Assembly (NCBI GenBank): GCA_002373775.1
Contig: DFJW01000018.1
Span: 52,309 to 116,308 of the forward strand
Length of the DNA: 64,000 nucleotides
Origin: Ruminococcus flavefaciens
Lineage (GTDB): Bacteria; Bacillota; Clostridia; Oscillospirales; Ruminococcaceae
Direction: 5' to 3'
Shown: positions 24,890 through 32,655 of the stretch, piece by piece
Layout of the letters: every line of letters begins with the position of its first letter
How positions within the stretch are numbered: position 1 is the first letter of the stretch
Translations under genes and position numbers: made by a program
The notes under the pieces: generated by a model
Database searches by the model: none
Seen by the model: only the letters and a program-made list of their open reading frames with translations
Told to the model about the DNA's origin: nothing

Positions 24890-25417
24890 TCAGCCGATAG
24901 GTATTATCGGCAGTTCAATGGGTTCATCATTCGGCAGTTCAATGGGTTCATCATTGCGCGGCATTGTCTCCACAGGAACATCTGTTGTCTCCTGTACAGC
25001 AGAAGGGGCTGTAGTCTCCTCATTGCCTTGCGGTTTATCCAGCGGAGGCATAATGGGCGTATCATTATCTGATACAGACGGAGTCTCAGCAGGTTTAGCA
25101 GCATCAGTGACAGTTTCTTCAGCAGCTGAAGTAACTTCGGTATTGCTGGCTGATATTTTATAAGAAGTTGAAGTGCTGGTGCTGGTTGAGACCTGTTTAT
25201 CGTCAGTGCCTTCTGTAGCAGCAGTTGTTTCAATCTTTTTATCAGCATCATCCGTATCTGTGCCGGAAACTGATCCTGTTTCAGAAGTATCAGCAGTTTC
25301 GGAAGAGACTGTTGTCTCAGCCGGTTCAGAAATGCCGGAAGAACTGCTGTCCTTTCCTCCGTTACAGCCTGTCAGCAGAAGGGATGACATTATAAGTATA
25401 GAAATTACTCTTTTCAT
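24890..25417 (-). CDS. Ser/Thr-rich lipoprotein of unknown function
   Basis: 175 residues with a lipobox (LLLTGC, Cys18). The rest is low-complexity Ser, Thr, Glu and Asp, typical of a cell-wall spacer. The 3' end carries two tandem copies of a 24-bp unit coding for 'NDEPIELP', so the C-terminus ends in a short repeat and hydrophobic tail. SD AGGAG precedes ATG. No domain is recognisable. Confidence 0.7.
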   Translation of the reverse strand: MKRVISILIMSSLLLTGCNGGKDSSSSGISEPAETTVSSETADTSETGSVSGTDTDDADKKIETTAATEGTDDKQVSTSTSTSTSYKISASNTEVTSAAEETVTDAAKPAETPSVSDNDTPIMPPLDKPQGNEETTAPSAVQETTDVPVETMPRNDEPIELPNDEPIELPIIPIG

Positions 25418-25434
25418 ATTAACTCCTGTTGTAA

Positions 25435-25461
25435 GTGCAGGCAGTCATGAAGACTGCCTTT
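25435..25461. promoter_or_regulatory. Hairpin in leader of the lipoprotein gene
   Basis: GGCAGTC / GACTGCC with a 5-nt loop lies between the promoter at 25496-25524 and the minus-strand start at 25417. It may be an RNA stabiliser; no T run follows on the minus strand. Confidence 0.4.
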
Positions 25462-25495
25462 GGATTATTTTGATATCATGATTGATTGTAAATTA

Positions 25496-25524
25496 ATTTT
25501 ACCACATCTGTCCGTCGTTGTCAA
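25496..25524 (-). promoter_or_regulatory. Promoter of Ser/Thr-rich lipoprotein
   Basis: On the minus strand: -35 TTGACA (25519-25524), 17-bp spacer, -10 TAAAAT (25496-25501). Confidence 0.75.
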
Positions 25525-25539
25525 GTCCTGAATATAGAA

Positions 25540-25836
25540 TCATTTATCCTGTGATGCAGGATCTTCACGGCTGTATTTTTTCAGCTTGCTGTACTGACTG
25601 AAGAAAAGCATGAGCAAGATCGGCAAAGCTGCGAAAAGCAGTACGAGCATACATATAATAATAGTATTTATCATAATAATATCGCCGCCTTCCATGAATC
25701 TTATGCCTAACAGATAGCATTGTTCCGTATTGTCCACGGTTTTCACCCTGTATGAAAGAAAAATCACTGCGCCGAGCAGGATGTACCAGATACCTGTGGC
25801 AATAAGCGGACGATCAATCTTCTTTTTATTATCCAT
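25540..25836 (-). CDS. Small two-TM membrane protein
   Basis: 98 residues with a Lys-rich N-terminus, a TM near 12-30, a short outer loop of about 20 residues with one Cys, a second TM near 55-80 and a charged C-terminus. A GGTG-type SD precedes ATG. No family recognised. It sits between the cyclophilin gene and the lipoprotein gene on the same strand. Confidence 0.6.
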   Translation of the reverse strand: MDNKKKIDRPLIATGIWYILLGAVIFLSYRVKTVDNTEQCYLLGIRFMEGGDIIMINTIIICMLVLLFAALPILLMLFFSQYSKLKKYSREDPASQDK

Positions 25837-25862
25837 TACATTGCACCTTATTATTTATAGTA

Positions 25863-25892
25863 TAAAAACAAGGGCTGCTTTTTGAGCAGCCC
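25863..25892 (-). terminator. Terminator after cyclophilin gene
   Basis: On the minus strand GGGCTGC / GCAGCCC with a 7-nt loop, then a T tract. Confidence 0.8.
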
Positions 25893-25899
25893 ATAAAGA

Positions 25900-26370
25900 T
25901 CATTCTATAGTAACTTTCTTCATGATCTGAGGCTGAACTGGCTTGTCTCTGAAATCTGTAGCGGTTTCAGCGATCTCGTCTACAACGTCCATACCTTCGA
26001 TAACTCTTCCGAAAGCAGCGTACTGACCATCAAGATGAGGAGAATCCTCGTGCATGATAAAGAACTGTGAACCAGCCGAGTCAGGATCCATAGCGCGTGC
26101 CATAGAAAGCACACCTCTCTCGTGTCTGAGGTCGTTCTTGATACCGTTAGCAGCAAATTCGCCTTTGATATGCCAGCCGGGACCGCCGGTGCCTGTACCG
26201 TTCGGACAGCCGCCCTGTATCATGAATCCGGGAATAACTCTGTGGAAGCAAAGGCCGTCATAGAATCCCTGCTTTACGAGCTTTTCAAAGTTTTCGCAGG
26301 ATATGGGAGCAATATCGGGATAGAGCTCCAGCTTGATCTTTTTTCCGTTTTCCATTTCGATTACTACCAT
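25900..26370 (-). CDS. Cyclophilin-type peptidyl-prolyl cis-trans isomerase
   Basis: 156 residues, cytoplasmic (no signal peptide). It carries the cyclophilin core 'FHRVIPGFMIQGG' with the catalytic Arg, 'GSQFFI' and 'FGRVIEGMDVVD'. It speeds proline isomerisation during protein folding. It starts 14 nt after the preceding gene ends and is probably co-transcribed with it. Confidence 0.93.
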   Translation of the reverse strand: MVVIEMENGKKIKLELYPDIAPISCENFEKLVKQGFYDGLCFHRVIPGFMIQGGCPNGTGTGGPGWHIKGEFAANGIKNDLRHERGVLSMARAMDPDSAGSQFFIMHEDSPHLDGQYAAFGRVIEGMDVVDEIAETATDFRDKPVQPQIMKKVTIE

Positions 26371-26383
26371 AGTAATACCTCCG

Positions 26384-26830
26384 TTAATTGATAGTTATAT
26401 GCACCTCAGAGGGAACCTTATATTCCTCCTCGGTCGTTGCTTCATTTTTCTGTGCTTCCCGCTCAGCTTTGCGAGCCTGATAATCACCGATAAGAGAGTG
26501 AGCAGTAGTAGGTTCAGTCTCCTCTTCTATAGGTATGTAGCCAATTGTATTGCCTTCTTCGTCAGTAACATATTCCAAAGCCGGAAGCTCTGTGGGGACA
26601 GTTTCGGTTATTTCTTCAACAGCCGGCGGATCGTTCCTTCTGGAAGAAGTTGCGCGGTTATTGTTATTATTATTATTATTATTATCAGGAACAGATGCGG
26701 AAGTGGTGCTGGCGCCGTTTCCTTCCTTATTCGTATCGTTTATATCATCTGCACACGACTTTCCAGCCATAATGACCAGCAGAGCGGCAATGATGCTTAT
26801 AGCGAGTGCAATTATCCTCTGATTACCCAC
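26384..26830 (-). CDS. Membrane-anchored protein with poly-Asn tract
   Basis: 148 residues. One N-terminal TM or uncleaved signal (residues 5-22), then a polar outer region with nine consecutive Asn encoded by AAT/AAC triplets, then acidic Glu/Thr-rich sequence. No domain recognised. It is first in a unit with the cyclophilin gene. Confidence 0.65.
   Translation of the reverse strand: MGNQRIIALAISIIAALLVIMAGKSCADDINDTNKEGNGASTTSASVPDNNNNNNNNNRATSSRRNDPPAVEEITETVPTELPALEYVTDEEGNTIGYIPIEEETEPTTAHSLIGDYQARKAEREAQKNEATTEEEYKVPSEVHITIN
26653..26685. repeat. Trinucleotide repeat (poly-Asn codons)
   Basis: A run of TTA/TTG triplets on the plus strand encodes the Asn tract of the minus-strand gene. 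Its unit is three bases, so length change would alter the protein without a frameshift. Confidence 0.8.
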
Positions 26831-26862
26831 AAGATCACCCTTTCAAAAAGCTTGTACTGTAT

Positions 26863-26891
26863 ATTATACATTTTTTTGATGCCGTTGTCAA
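26863..26891 (-). promoter_or_regulatory. Promoter of poly-Asn protein and cyclophilin genes
   Basis: On the minus strand: -35 TTGACA (26886-26891), 17-bp spacer, -10 TATAAT (26863-26868). Confidence 0.8.
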
Positions 26892-26910
26892 GAGCGGCAC
26901 AGCCTGTGTA

Positions 26911-28149
26911 TCATGCAGTGATATCAGCAGATGAATCGCGAGTCTTTTCCTTTACTTTTTTGCTGCCGGCATAAACGAATTTTTCGGCACTGTATATCAG
27001 CAGAGGATTACCGTTTTCAGCATCCACGATCTGATAGAAATGCATGCCAACAGTATAGCTGTCAGACGTTTCCTTATCCGGTGAGAGATGCAGGCTTCCG
27101 TCAGAAAATTCGATAATAGTATTGCCATTCTCATCTTTGAACTTATCAGTGACGGAATAGTATTCAATGCGCCATTCGTCGTCTTTTCTTCCGATCTCAT
27201 CAGAGATCATGCTGTCTGTTATTTCGTATCTGCCGTCTTCACGCTGAACGACGCTGTTTTTTGAGCTTTCTGAAAAATCGTGTGATGCTCCGTACCATAT
27301 CAGGAATCCGCCGGCTGCGGCAAAGATAAGAGCGAATATTAAGCCTGCTGCAAAACCTGCACGGTTTGGTTTCAGTTCCTGATTATAGCGGACATCATAT
27401 GGATCACTCGGATTGACATTCAGTTCTACGGTACTTCCGACGGGAGTTACCGGATCGTCCCATGTAGAGTTACCGTCAATAGCGGTGTATTTTTCTCCGT
27501 CGATATAGTATTCAAAAACAGCAGCACTTATGATATGGCTGATGTGGGAATCGCTGTTTGATTCAAGTGTTCGTATATAACCGATGCACTCGCCTTCGAC
27601 TTTGTTGCCGTAATCCGGATCCTGCTTTTTCCTGTTGCTGAACTGGATTATTATCATGAGCAGTGCAGCAAGAGAAAATACAGAGCCCATAGCAAGCAAG
27701 ATAACTTGCGTAACGCTGTAAAAATTGGAAAGAACAGGTCCGATAACACCTATAGCACCGACGCCTGATATCCACAATCCGTTCTGCCATGGTTTCAGAC
27801 CGGTATTATTGGAATCGTATTCGCTTTCCTTGTTTGTGATTATAACGGAAAGACCGATAAGGAGCACAGCACCTCCGAATATCCCGATAGCTATCCGCGG
27901 ATGTCCTGTGACAGCACTTATAACTATGCCGAACATAACAGATAAGCCAACGATCAACGGAATGATGCGTGATGCAGGGGAATTTGTTTTTCGTCTGCCG
28001 TCCTCATCGAATGCACTGAGATCAAAAGCATTCCTCAGTGTATCCATAGCCTGCTGAAACAGCTGCTTTCTGACCGCTTTTCTGTCGTCATAAGTAAGGA
28101 TCTGCTTTGTACCGAAAACGTATTTCGGATTATCCGGATCAAATCTCAT
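26911..28149 (-). CDS. Multi-TM protein with DUF3592-like domain
   Basis: 412 residues. A cytoplasmic N-terminus of about 55 residues, four TMs at about 60-180, then a region (about 190-255) with 'GECIGYIRT', 'AVFEYYIDGEKYT', 'PVGSTVELNVNPSDPYDVRY', which resembles DUF3592, a fifth TM and a C-terminal soluble domain of about 120 residues. Function unknown. Start ATG 28149 follows SD AAGGAGG and overlaps the end of the kinase gene by 11 bases. Confidence 0.65.
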   Translation of the reverse strand: MRFDPDNPKYVFGTKQILTYDDRKAVRKQLFQQAMDTLRNAFDLSAFDEDGRRKTNSPASRIIPLIVGLSVMFGIVISAVTGHPRIAIGIFGGAVLLIGLSVIITNKESEYDSNNTGLKPWQNGLWISGVGAIGVIGPVLSNFYSVTQVILLAMGSVFSLAALLMIIIQFSNRKKQDPDYGNKVEGECIGYIRTLESNSDSHISHIISAAVFEYYIDGEKYTAIDGNSTWDDPVTPVGSTVELNVNPSDPYDVRYNQELKPNRAGFAAGLIFALIFAAAGGFLIWYGASHDFSESSKNSVVQREDGRYEITDSMISDEIGRKDDEWRIEYYSVTDKFKDENGNTIIEFSDGSLHLSPDKETSDSYTVGMHFYQIVDAENGNPLLIYSAEKFVYAGSKKVKEKTRDSSADITA

Positions 28150-28651
28150 GGTATCCTCCTTCTGAAGCCTTGTCCGCATCAATAATGATGTCAGCTTCCT
28201 GTTTATCCGGTGCTTCGAACAGCCCGGCGAATTTTTCAGCCAGTCCCTTATCTATATAGTATGCCTTGGTTTTTCCGTCTGTCACATCTCTGTTTCGTTT
28301 TTCGATGCGCCTGTACCATTCTTCATCTGATATGCTGAGGTAGTGCAGTTCACATGAAATGCCGCGTGAACCGTAGAACTGTCTGGCATATTCTCTTTCT
28401 GATCTCTGCCAGAATCCCCAGTCAAGGACCACATTTATACCCTCGCTGATGATTTCAACCGACTTGTCATACAGATATCTTTCAGCCCGTTCAACATATT
28501 CATCGTGCTTATCTCCGGTATCCTGCCCAAAAAGAGCCAGTGTTATTTCATCGACAGAAAGTACGACAGCATTGTATTTTCTTCTGAGACATGCAGCATA
28601 AGTACTTTTTCCGCTGCATATCCTTCCGCACGTCATAAAAACCTTTGCCAC
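28139..28651 (-). CDS. P-loop kinase (AAA_33-like)
   Basis: About 170 residues. The P-loop 'TCGRICSGKST' is near the N-terminus, a DE motif lies in 'LSVDEITLALFG', and an Arg-rich lid 'RRIEKRNRD' follows. It looks like a small-molecule or polynucleotide kinase of the zeta-toxin/AAA_33 type; the substrate is unknown. GTG 28651 with SD GGAGGTGAT is much better than the ATG 30 codons upstream, whose sequence is hydrophobic and lacks an SD. Confidence 0.75.
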   Translation of the reverse strand: MAKVFMTCGRICSGKSTYAACLRRKYNAVVLSVDEITLALFGQDTGDKHDEYVERAERYLYDKSVEIISEGINVVLDWGFWQRSEREYARQFYGSRGISCELHYLSISDEEWYRRIEKRNRDVTDGKTKAYYIDKGLAEKFAGLFEAPDKQEADIIIDADKASEGGYHEI

Positions 28652-28701
28652 GAGATCACCTCCATCCACATTATAGCATGAATACCGGAAAATAGCAACA
28701 T

Positions 28702-28736
28702 AAAAAAACGGCAGATGCAGGAGCACCAGCCGTTTT
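28702..28736 (-). terminator. Terminator after ABC-2 exporter operon
   Basis: On the minus strand AAAACGGC / GCCGTTTT with a 19-nt loop, then a T run. Confidence 0.7.
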
Positions 28737-28744
28737 ATCAATAA

Positions 28745-29548
28745 TTATGAACCTGTACCGCTGTATTTAAGTGCGCCTAACATCCAGAACTTATAGCTGA
28801 GCCAGAACAGGATGCAGCCAATAGCAGGGGAGAGCCACGAAAGAATCGGCAGTTCATCCGGTCTGAGTATCACCAGACTCGGGTAATAAGCTATGAAGGC
28901 TATCGGCATTACGAACGTGAAAACAAAGCGGAATACCGGACTGAAAATGGTGATCGGATATTTTGCGTAGTCCTTGAACTTGAATACCAGATCGAGCACA
29001 TAGAATGAATTCTGTATCCAGAAACAAGTAGCAGCCGCAGCATTCTGAAGTGCTATCATTACAAGAGAAGCCGTTATGAGGAATACTATCATTTTCAGCA
29101 GCATGAGAGCTGTGAACGGCAGACCTATCTTGTTCCATGAGTAGATCAGTGTGCAAAGACCGAAAGCAAACTGTCCGAGTCCTTTGACATCGAATACTTC
29201 CGACTGATAATAGAAAAACAGATTTATCGGTCTGAAGCAGTATTTGATGAAATCACCGGAGTAAACATATATCCTTAAACTCCAGTTGTTGTCAAAGAAG
29301 CACTGAACGGGAGTCAGTGAGACCAGAGAGAAGCCGTACAGGAAGAGCATTTCGTGGTAGCTCCAGCCGTTGATGGAAGGAAAGTTCCTGAACATGATCC
29401 AGAAACTTACGAATCCGGCGACATTTGTGAGTATCATACCGATAGTGGATATGATGAAATCGGCACGGTAACTCATCTGGCTTTTGAATCCCTGAGCCAG
29501 TATTTTAAGGTATATCCTGAAATAAAAACGAAGTCCTTTTCTTTTCAT
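28745..29548 (-). CDS. ABC-2-type permease (COG3694-like)
   Basis: 267 residues with about six TMs. It is one of two sister permeases in a three-gene exporter; the lone ATPase and two 260-270-residue permeases match the uncharacterised COG4586/4587/3694 transporter type. It starts 4 nt after the other permease. Substrate unknown. Confidence 0.8.
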   Translation of the reverse strand: MKRKGLRFYFRIYLKILAQGFKSQMSYRADFIISTIGMILTNVAGFVSFWIMFRNFPSINGWSYHEMLFLYGFSLVSLTPVQCFFDNNWSLRIYVYSGDFIKYCFRPINLFFYYQSEVFDVKGLGQFAFGLCTLIYSWNKIGLPFTALMLLKMIVFLITASLVMIALQNAAAATCFWIQNSFYVLDLVFKFKDYAKYPITIFSPVFRFVFTFVMPIAFIAYYPSLVILRPDELPILSWLSPAIGCILFWLSYKFWMLGALKYSGTGS

Positions 29549-29552
29549 AGTA

Positions 29553-30356
29553 TCAGCCTCCGTTCACTGTGATCTGTCTGAGAGATACTTTCCAGAAGAG
29601 CCTGCTCAGTACAGTAAGAGCGACACACCAGAACAGCTGGAATCCGAGAGAGGCAGCGACCTCATTCAAAGGGGTATCTTCATTTATGAGTATCCTCAGC
29701 GGAATATCGTATATCGCAGCAAAGGGCATGTAGCTGACTATTTCGCGAAGCTTGTCCGGGAAGAAAGCCAGCGGGATAGTCGCACCTGAAAGCAGGGTAA
29801 CCACGACCTGCTTCATGATATTTATGCCCCATATGGATTCGGTGAAAAGGCATATGGTACCCACAAAGAAATCAATGCTGTAATTTATAAGCACTGCCAT
29901 AACAACAGCAGCCGCAAAGAACAGCAGATTGATCCCGAGATGTATCGCACCGTGTGTAACGATGCTGACAACGATGAATGTGGGAAGGAAGGTGGTGAAG
30001 AAATTCATCACGAAGCTGCCTGAGTAGGACCAGAAAAGGTATCTGCGATAGTCCATAGGCTTCAGCAGATCAAGCACGATCTTTCCTGACTGTATGCTCC
30101 TTCCGATCTCCCAAACAGCGTACATCTCCATGAAATTGAATAGAGCCGTAGCAAGTACAAGGTATATGAGCGTATCGGAGAATGTCATACCGTTCACGAC
30201 ATCCGTGCCGGCAGAAGCATAGATAGCTTTCCACAGGAAGTAAACTATTACAAGATACAGCAGATTGCCGAATATCATAACGATAGTTGCAAGACGGAAC
30301 TGCAATGATTCGATCATACCTGCTCTTGTGAGGGAGAAGTATCTTTTGAGTTTCAT
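29553..30356 (-). CDS. ABC-2-type permease (COG4587-like)
   Basis: 267 residues, about six TMs, with an N-terminal amphipathic stretch 'LKRYFSLTRAGMIESLQFR'. Its start overlaps the ATPase stop (ATGA). It forms the heteromeric channel with the neighbouring permease. Confidence 0.8.
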   Translation of the reverse strand: MKLKRYFSLTRAGMIESLQFRLATIVMIFGNLLYLVIVYFLWKAIYASAGTDVVNGMTFSDTLIYLVLATALFNFMEMYAVWEIGRSIQSGKIVLDLLKPMDYRRYLFWSYSGSFVMNFFTTFLPTFIVVSIVTHGAIHLGINLLFFAAAVVMAVLINYSIDFFVGTICLFTESIWGINIMKQVVVTLLSGATIPLAFFPDKLREIVSYMPFAAIYDIPLRILINEDTPLNEVAASLGFQLFWCVALTVLSRLFWKVSLRQITVNGG

Positions 30357-31354
30357 TTCACTCCCTCCTCATATATCTTCTTTATGACCTCCTCTGTTGA
30401 TATCTCTTCCAGCTGCATATCGCGTATGGGATGCTTGTTCTGTATCATGCCGAGAACGTCCATTACGCCGGACTTTGATTCATCGACGAGAACGGATATC
30501 CAGTCCTCATCATTGCTTATGGCGAGGTCGCTGAATTCACTGCGGAGCATGTCGGCGTTCTTTTCGATATTGCCGTCGATGCGTATTTTCAGTGTGCGGT
30601 ATGAACCGAAGAAGTTTTTGAGGTGTTCGATATCATTATCATAGAGCATCTTGCCATTATCAATGATAACTATCCTGCGGCAGAGAGCGTCAACATCGCC
30701 CATATCGTGGGTAGTAAGTATAACAGTTGTATTTTTCTCTTTGTTCAATGCGTGTATGAGAGTGCGTATCTTTGATTTCATTGATACGTCAAGACCTATG
30801 GTAGGTTCATCGAGAAACACTATCTTAGGATCGTGAAGGAAAGCAGCGAGGATATCGCTCAGTGTGCGCTGTCCGAGTGACATCTGGCGGACAGGTTTAT
30901 GCAGCAGCGGTTCGATATCGACAAGTGAAGCATAGAGCTTCATCATGCTGTCATAATTCTCGTCACTTATCTGGTAGATATCTTTAAGAAGCTTGAAAGA
31001 TTCGATCAGCGGGAGAGCCCACCACAGCTGAGAACGCTGTCCGAAGACAACTCCTATCTCCTGTGCATTTCTGGTGCGGTTCTTGTAGGGGACATTGCCG
31101 CTTACAAGTATCTCACCTGATGTGGGTTCAAGTACGCCGGTCATCATTTTTATTGTTGTTGATTTTCCTGCACCGTTTGGTCCGAGATAACCTACTATCT
31201 CTCCCTGTTCGATGCTCATGCTGATGTTGTCGACAGCGCGGACGATCTTGTAGTCTCTTGAGAAAAGATCTCTGAGACTGCCTTTAAGACCTTCACGTCT
31301 GTTGAGCACTTTAAATTCTTTTACTGCGTTTCTGATCTCAATGATCGCTGACAT
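30353..31354 (-). CDS. ABC exporter ATPase (COG4586-like)
   Basis: 333 residues. Walker A GPNGAGKST, signature 'MSLGQRTLSDI' (LSGGQ replaced by MSLGQR, as in the COG4586 group), Walker B 'IVFLDEPTIGLD', H-loop 'LTTHDMGD', and a C-terminal extension of about 100 residues. First gene of the operon. Confidence 0.88.
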   Translation of the reverse strand: MSAIIEIRNAVKEFKVLNRREGLKGSLRDLFSRDYKIVRAVDNISMSIEQGEIVGYLGPNGAGKSTTIKMMTGVLEPTSGEILVSGNVPYKNRTRNAQEIGVVFGQRSQLWWALPLIESFKLLKDIYQISDENYDSMMKLYASLVDIEPLLHKPVRQMSLGQRTLSDILAAFLHDPKIVFLDEPTIGLDVSMKSKIRTLIHALNKEKNTTVILTTHDMGDVDALCRRIVIIDNGKMLYDNDIEHLKNFFGSYRTLKIRIDGNIEKNADMLRSEFSDLAISNDEDWISVLVDESKSGVMDVLGMIQNKHPIRDMQLEEISTEEVIKKIYEEGVK

Positions 31355-31444
31355 TTTTTCACCCTTCTTTCATTTAGTATGAAAACAAATGATATCATCA
31401 ATAAAGCTGTGACACAGGATCAGCAGAATTAATAATATTGTTTT

Positions 31445-31473
31445 ATTATATACTTGTTTTCTTAAAAAGTCAA
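31445..31473 (-). promoter_or_regulatory. Promoter of ABC-2 exporter operon
   Basis: On the minus strand: -35 TTGACT (31468-31473), 17-bp spacer, -10 TATAAT (31445-31450). The AT-rich DNA between here and the plus-strand pfkB promoter holds no gene. Confidence 0.7.
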
Positions 31474-31568
31474 CACGTTTCAGCACAGCTATATCACGAA
31501 AATCTTTGACAATACAGCACGGTGATATATGAATATACACAAATCAAGCACAATAGTGAAATAACTCC

Positions 31569-31597
31569 TTGATTGCTCCTTTCAGACATGCTATAAT
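31569..31597 (+). promoter_or_regulatory. Promoter of pfkB
   Basis: -35 TTGATT (31569-31574), 17-bp spacer, -10 TATAAT (31592-31597). Transcription would start near 31605, just before RNA element B. Confidence 0.75.
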
Positions 31598-31612
31598 AGT
31601 AATGTCTGTGAT

Positions 31613-31662
31613 ATAAGCAGTGTGACACTGCCCCGCTGACCGCGGCAAAGTCCTGCGGTCTT
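31613..31662 (+). ncRNA. Candidate structured leader of pfkB (element B)
   Basis: Hairpin 1 is GCAGTG-TGA-CACTGC (31617-31631) and hairpin 2 is GACCGC...GCGGTC (31638-31660). It shares ATAAGCAG, the TGA loop and CGCGGCAwAGT with element A at 6959, while the stem bases differ as compensated pairs. Here it sits in the 5' untranslated region, 38 nt before the start codon. Confidence 0.5.
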
Positions 31663-31699
31663 TAATCACTTGCAATTACCGTGAAAGCAGGAGATCAAT

Positions 31700-32599
31700 A
31701 TGATATATACAGTCACATTCAACCCCGCAGTTGATTATGTGGTGAACACCGGAGAGATGAAGCTGGGAAGCGTGAACCGTTCATCCTCTGAGAAGATATT
31801 TTTCGGAGGCAAGGGTATAAACGTATCCGCAGTACTTGCCGAACTCGGAGTCCCTTCCAAAGCACTCGGATTCACAGCCGGATTCACAGGTGAAGCCATT
31901 GAAAACGGCGTCCGTGAAATGGGGATAGATTCAGATTTCATAAGGCTGCCTCATGGCAATTCGCGAATAAATGTGAAGATAAGAGCAAAGGAAGAGACTG
32001 AACTCAACGGACAGGGACCTGACATCGACAAAGCCTCACTTGAAAAGCTTTTTGATAAGATAAGCGGTATTTCAGACGGAGATACGATAATACTTGCCGG
32101 CAGCATACCGTCAAGTCTTCCTTCCGATATATACGAGCGTATACTTGCGCTGCTTTCCGGAAAGGATGTGCGCACCATAGTTGATGCGACAGGTGCTTTG
32201 CTGCTGAATGTACTGAAGTATCATCCGTTCCTGATAAAGCCCAACGATAAGGAACTGGGCGAGATGTTCGGCATAACCATAAACAGTGATAACGACATAA
32301 TCAGGTACGCCTCTGAACTCCGAAGGATGGGAGCGAAAAACGTACTTGTATCCATGGCGGAAAAAGGGGCGATGCTCTTTGATGAGAACGGCAATACCCA
32401 CAGATGCGGAGTATGCAGAGGAACAGTCCGCAATTCAGTAGGAGCAGGGGATTCGATGCTTGCCGGATTTGCAGCCGGCGCAGTTTCCGGAGACTTTGGC
32501 TATGCGCTGAAACTCGGAACAGCATGCGGAGGCGCGACAGCGTTCTCTGAGGGACTTGCATCTGCACAGCTTATAAATGAGCTGCTCGGTCAGCTCTGA
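31700..32599 (+). CDS. pfkB: PfkB-family sugar kinase, probably 1-phosphofructokinase
   Basis: A 299-residue ribokinase-fold enzyme. N-terminal 'TFNPAVDYVV' and 'GGKGINVSAVLAELG' are the substrate signature, and C-terminal 'NSVGAGDSMLAGFAAG' holds the catalytic Asp and anion hole. It probably phosphorylates fructose-1-phosphate; tagatose-6-phosphate kinase (LacC) is an alternative, and no PTS gene is nearby to decide. SD AGGAGA precedes ATG. Confidence 0.85.
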   Translation: MIYTVTFNPAVDYVVNTGEMKLGSVNRSSSEKIFFGGKGINVSAVLAELGVPSKALGFTAGFTGEAIENGVREMGIDSDFIRLPHGNSRINVKIRAKEETELNGQGPDIDKASLEKLFDKISGISDGDTIILAGSIPSSLPSDIYERILALLSGKDVRTIVDATGALLLNVLKYHPFLIKPNDKELGEMFGITINSDNDIIRYASELRRMGAKNVLVSMAEKGAMLFDENGNTHRCGVCRGTVRNSVGAGDSMLAGFAAGAVSGDFGYALKLGTACGGATAFSEGLASAQLINELLGQL

Positions 32600-32610
32600 T
32601 ATATACAGCA

Positions 32611-32645
32611 AAAAACGGACGCTTTCCGCAAAGCGTCCGTTTTTA
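32611..32645. terminator. Bidirectional terminator between pfkB and GH43 gene
   Basis: AAAACGGACGCTT / AAGCGTCCGTTTT around a 5-6-nt loop, with A and T tracts on both sides. Confidence 0.88.
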
Positions 32646-32655
32646 TGTCAGGTCA

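Noticed and set aside
26653-26685. Trinucleotide tract as a phase-variation switch
   Set aside because: The unit is three bases, so length changes keep the frame and cannot switch the gene off.
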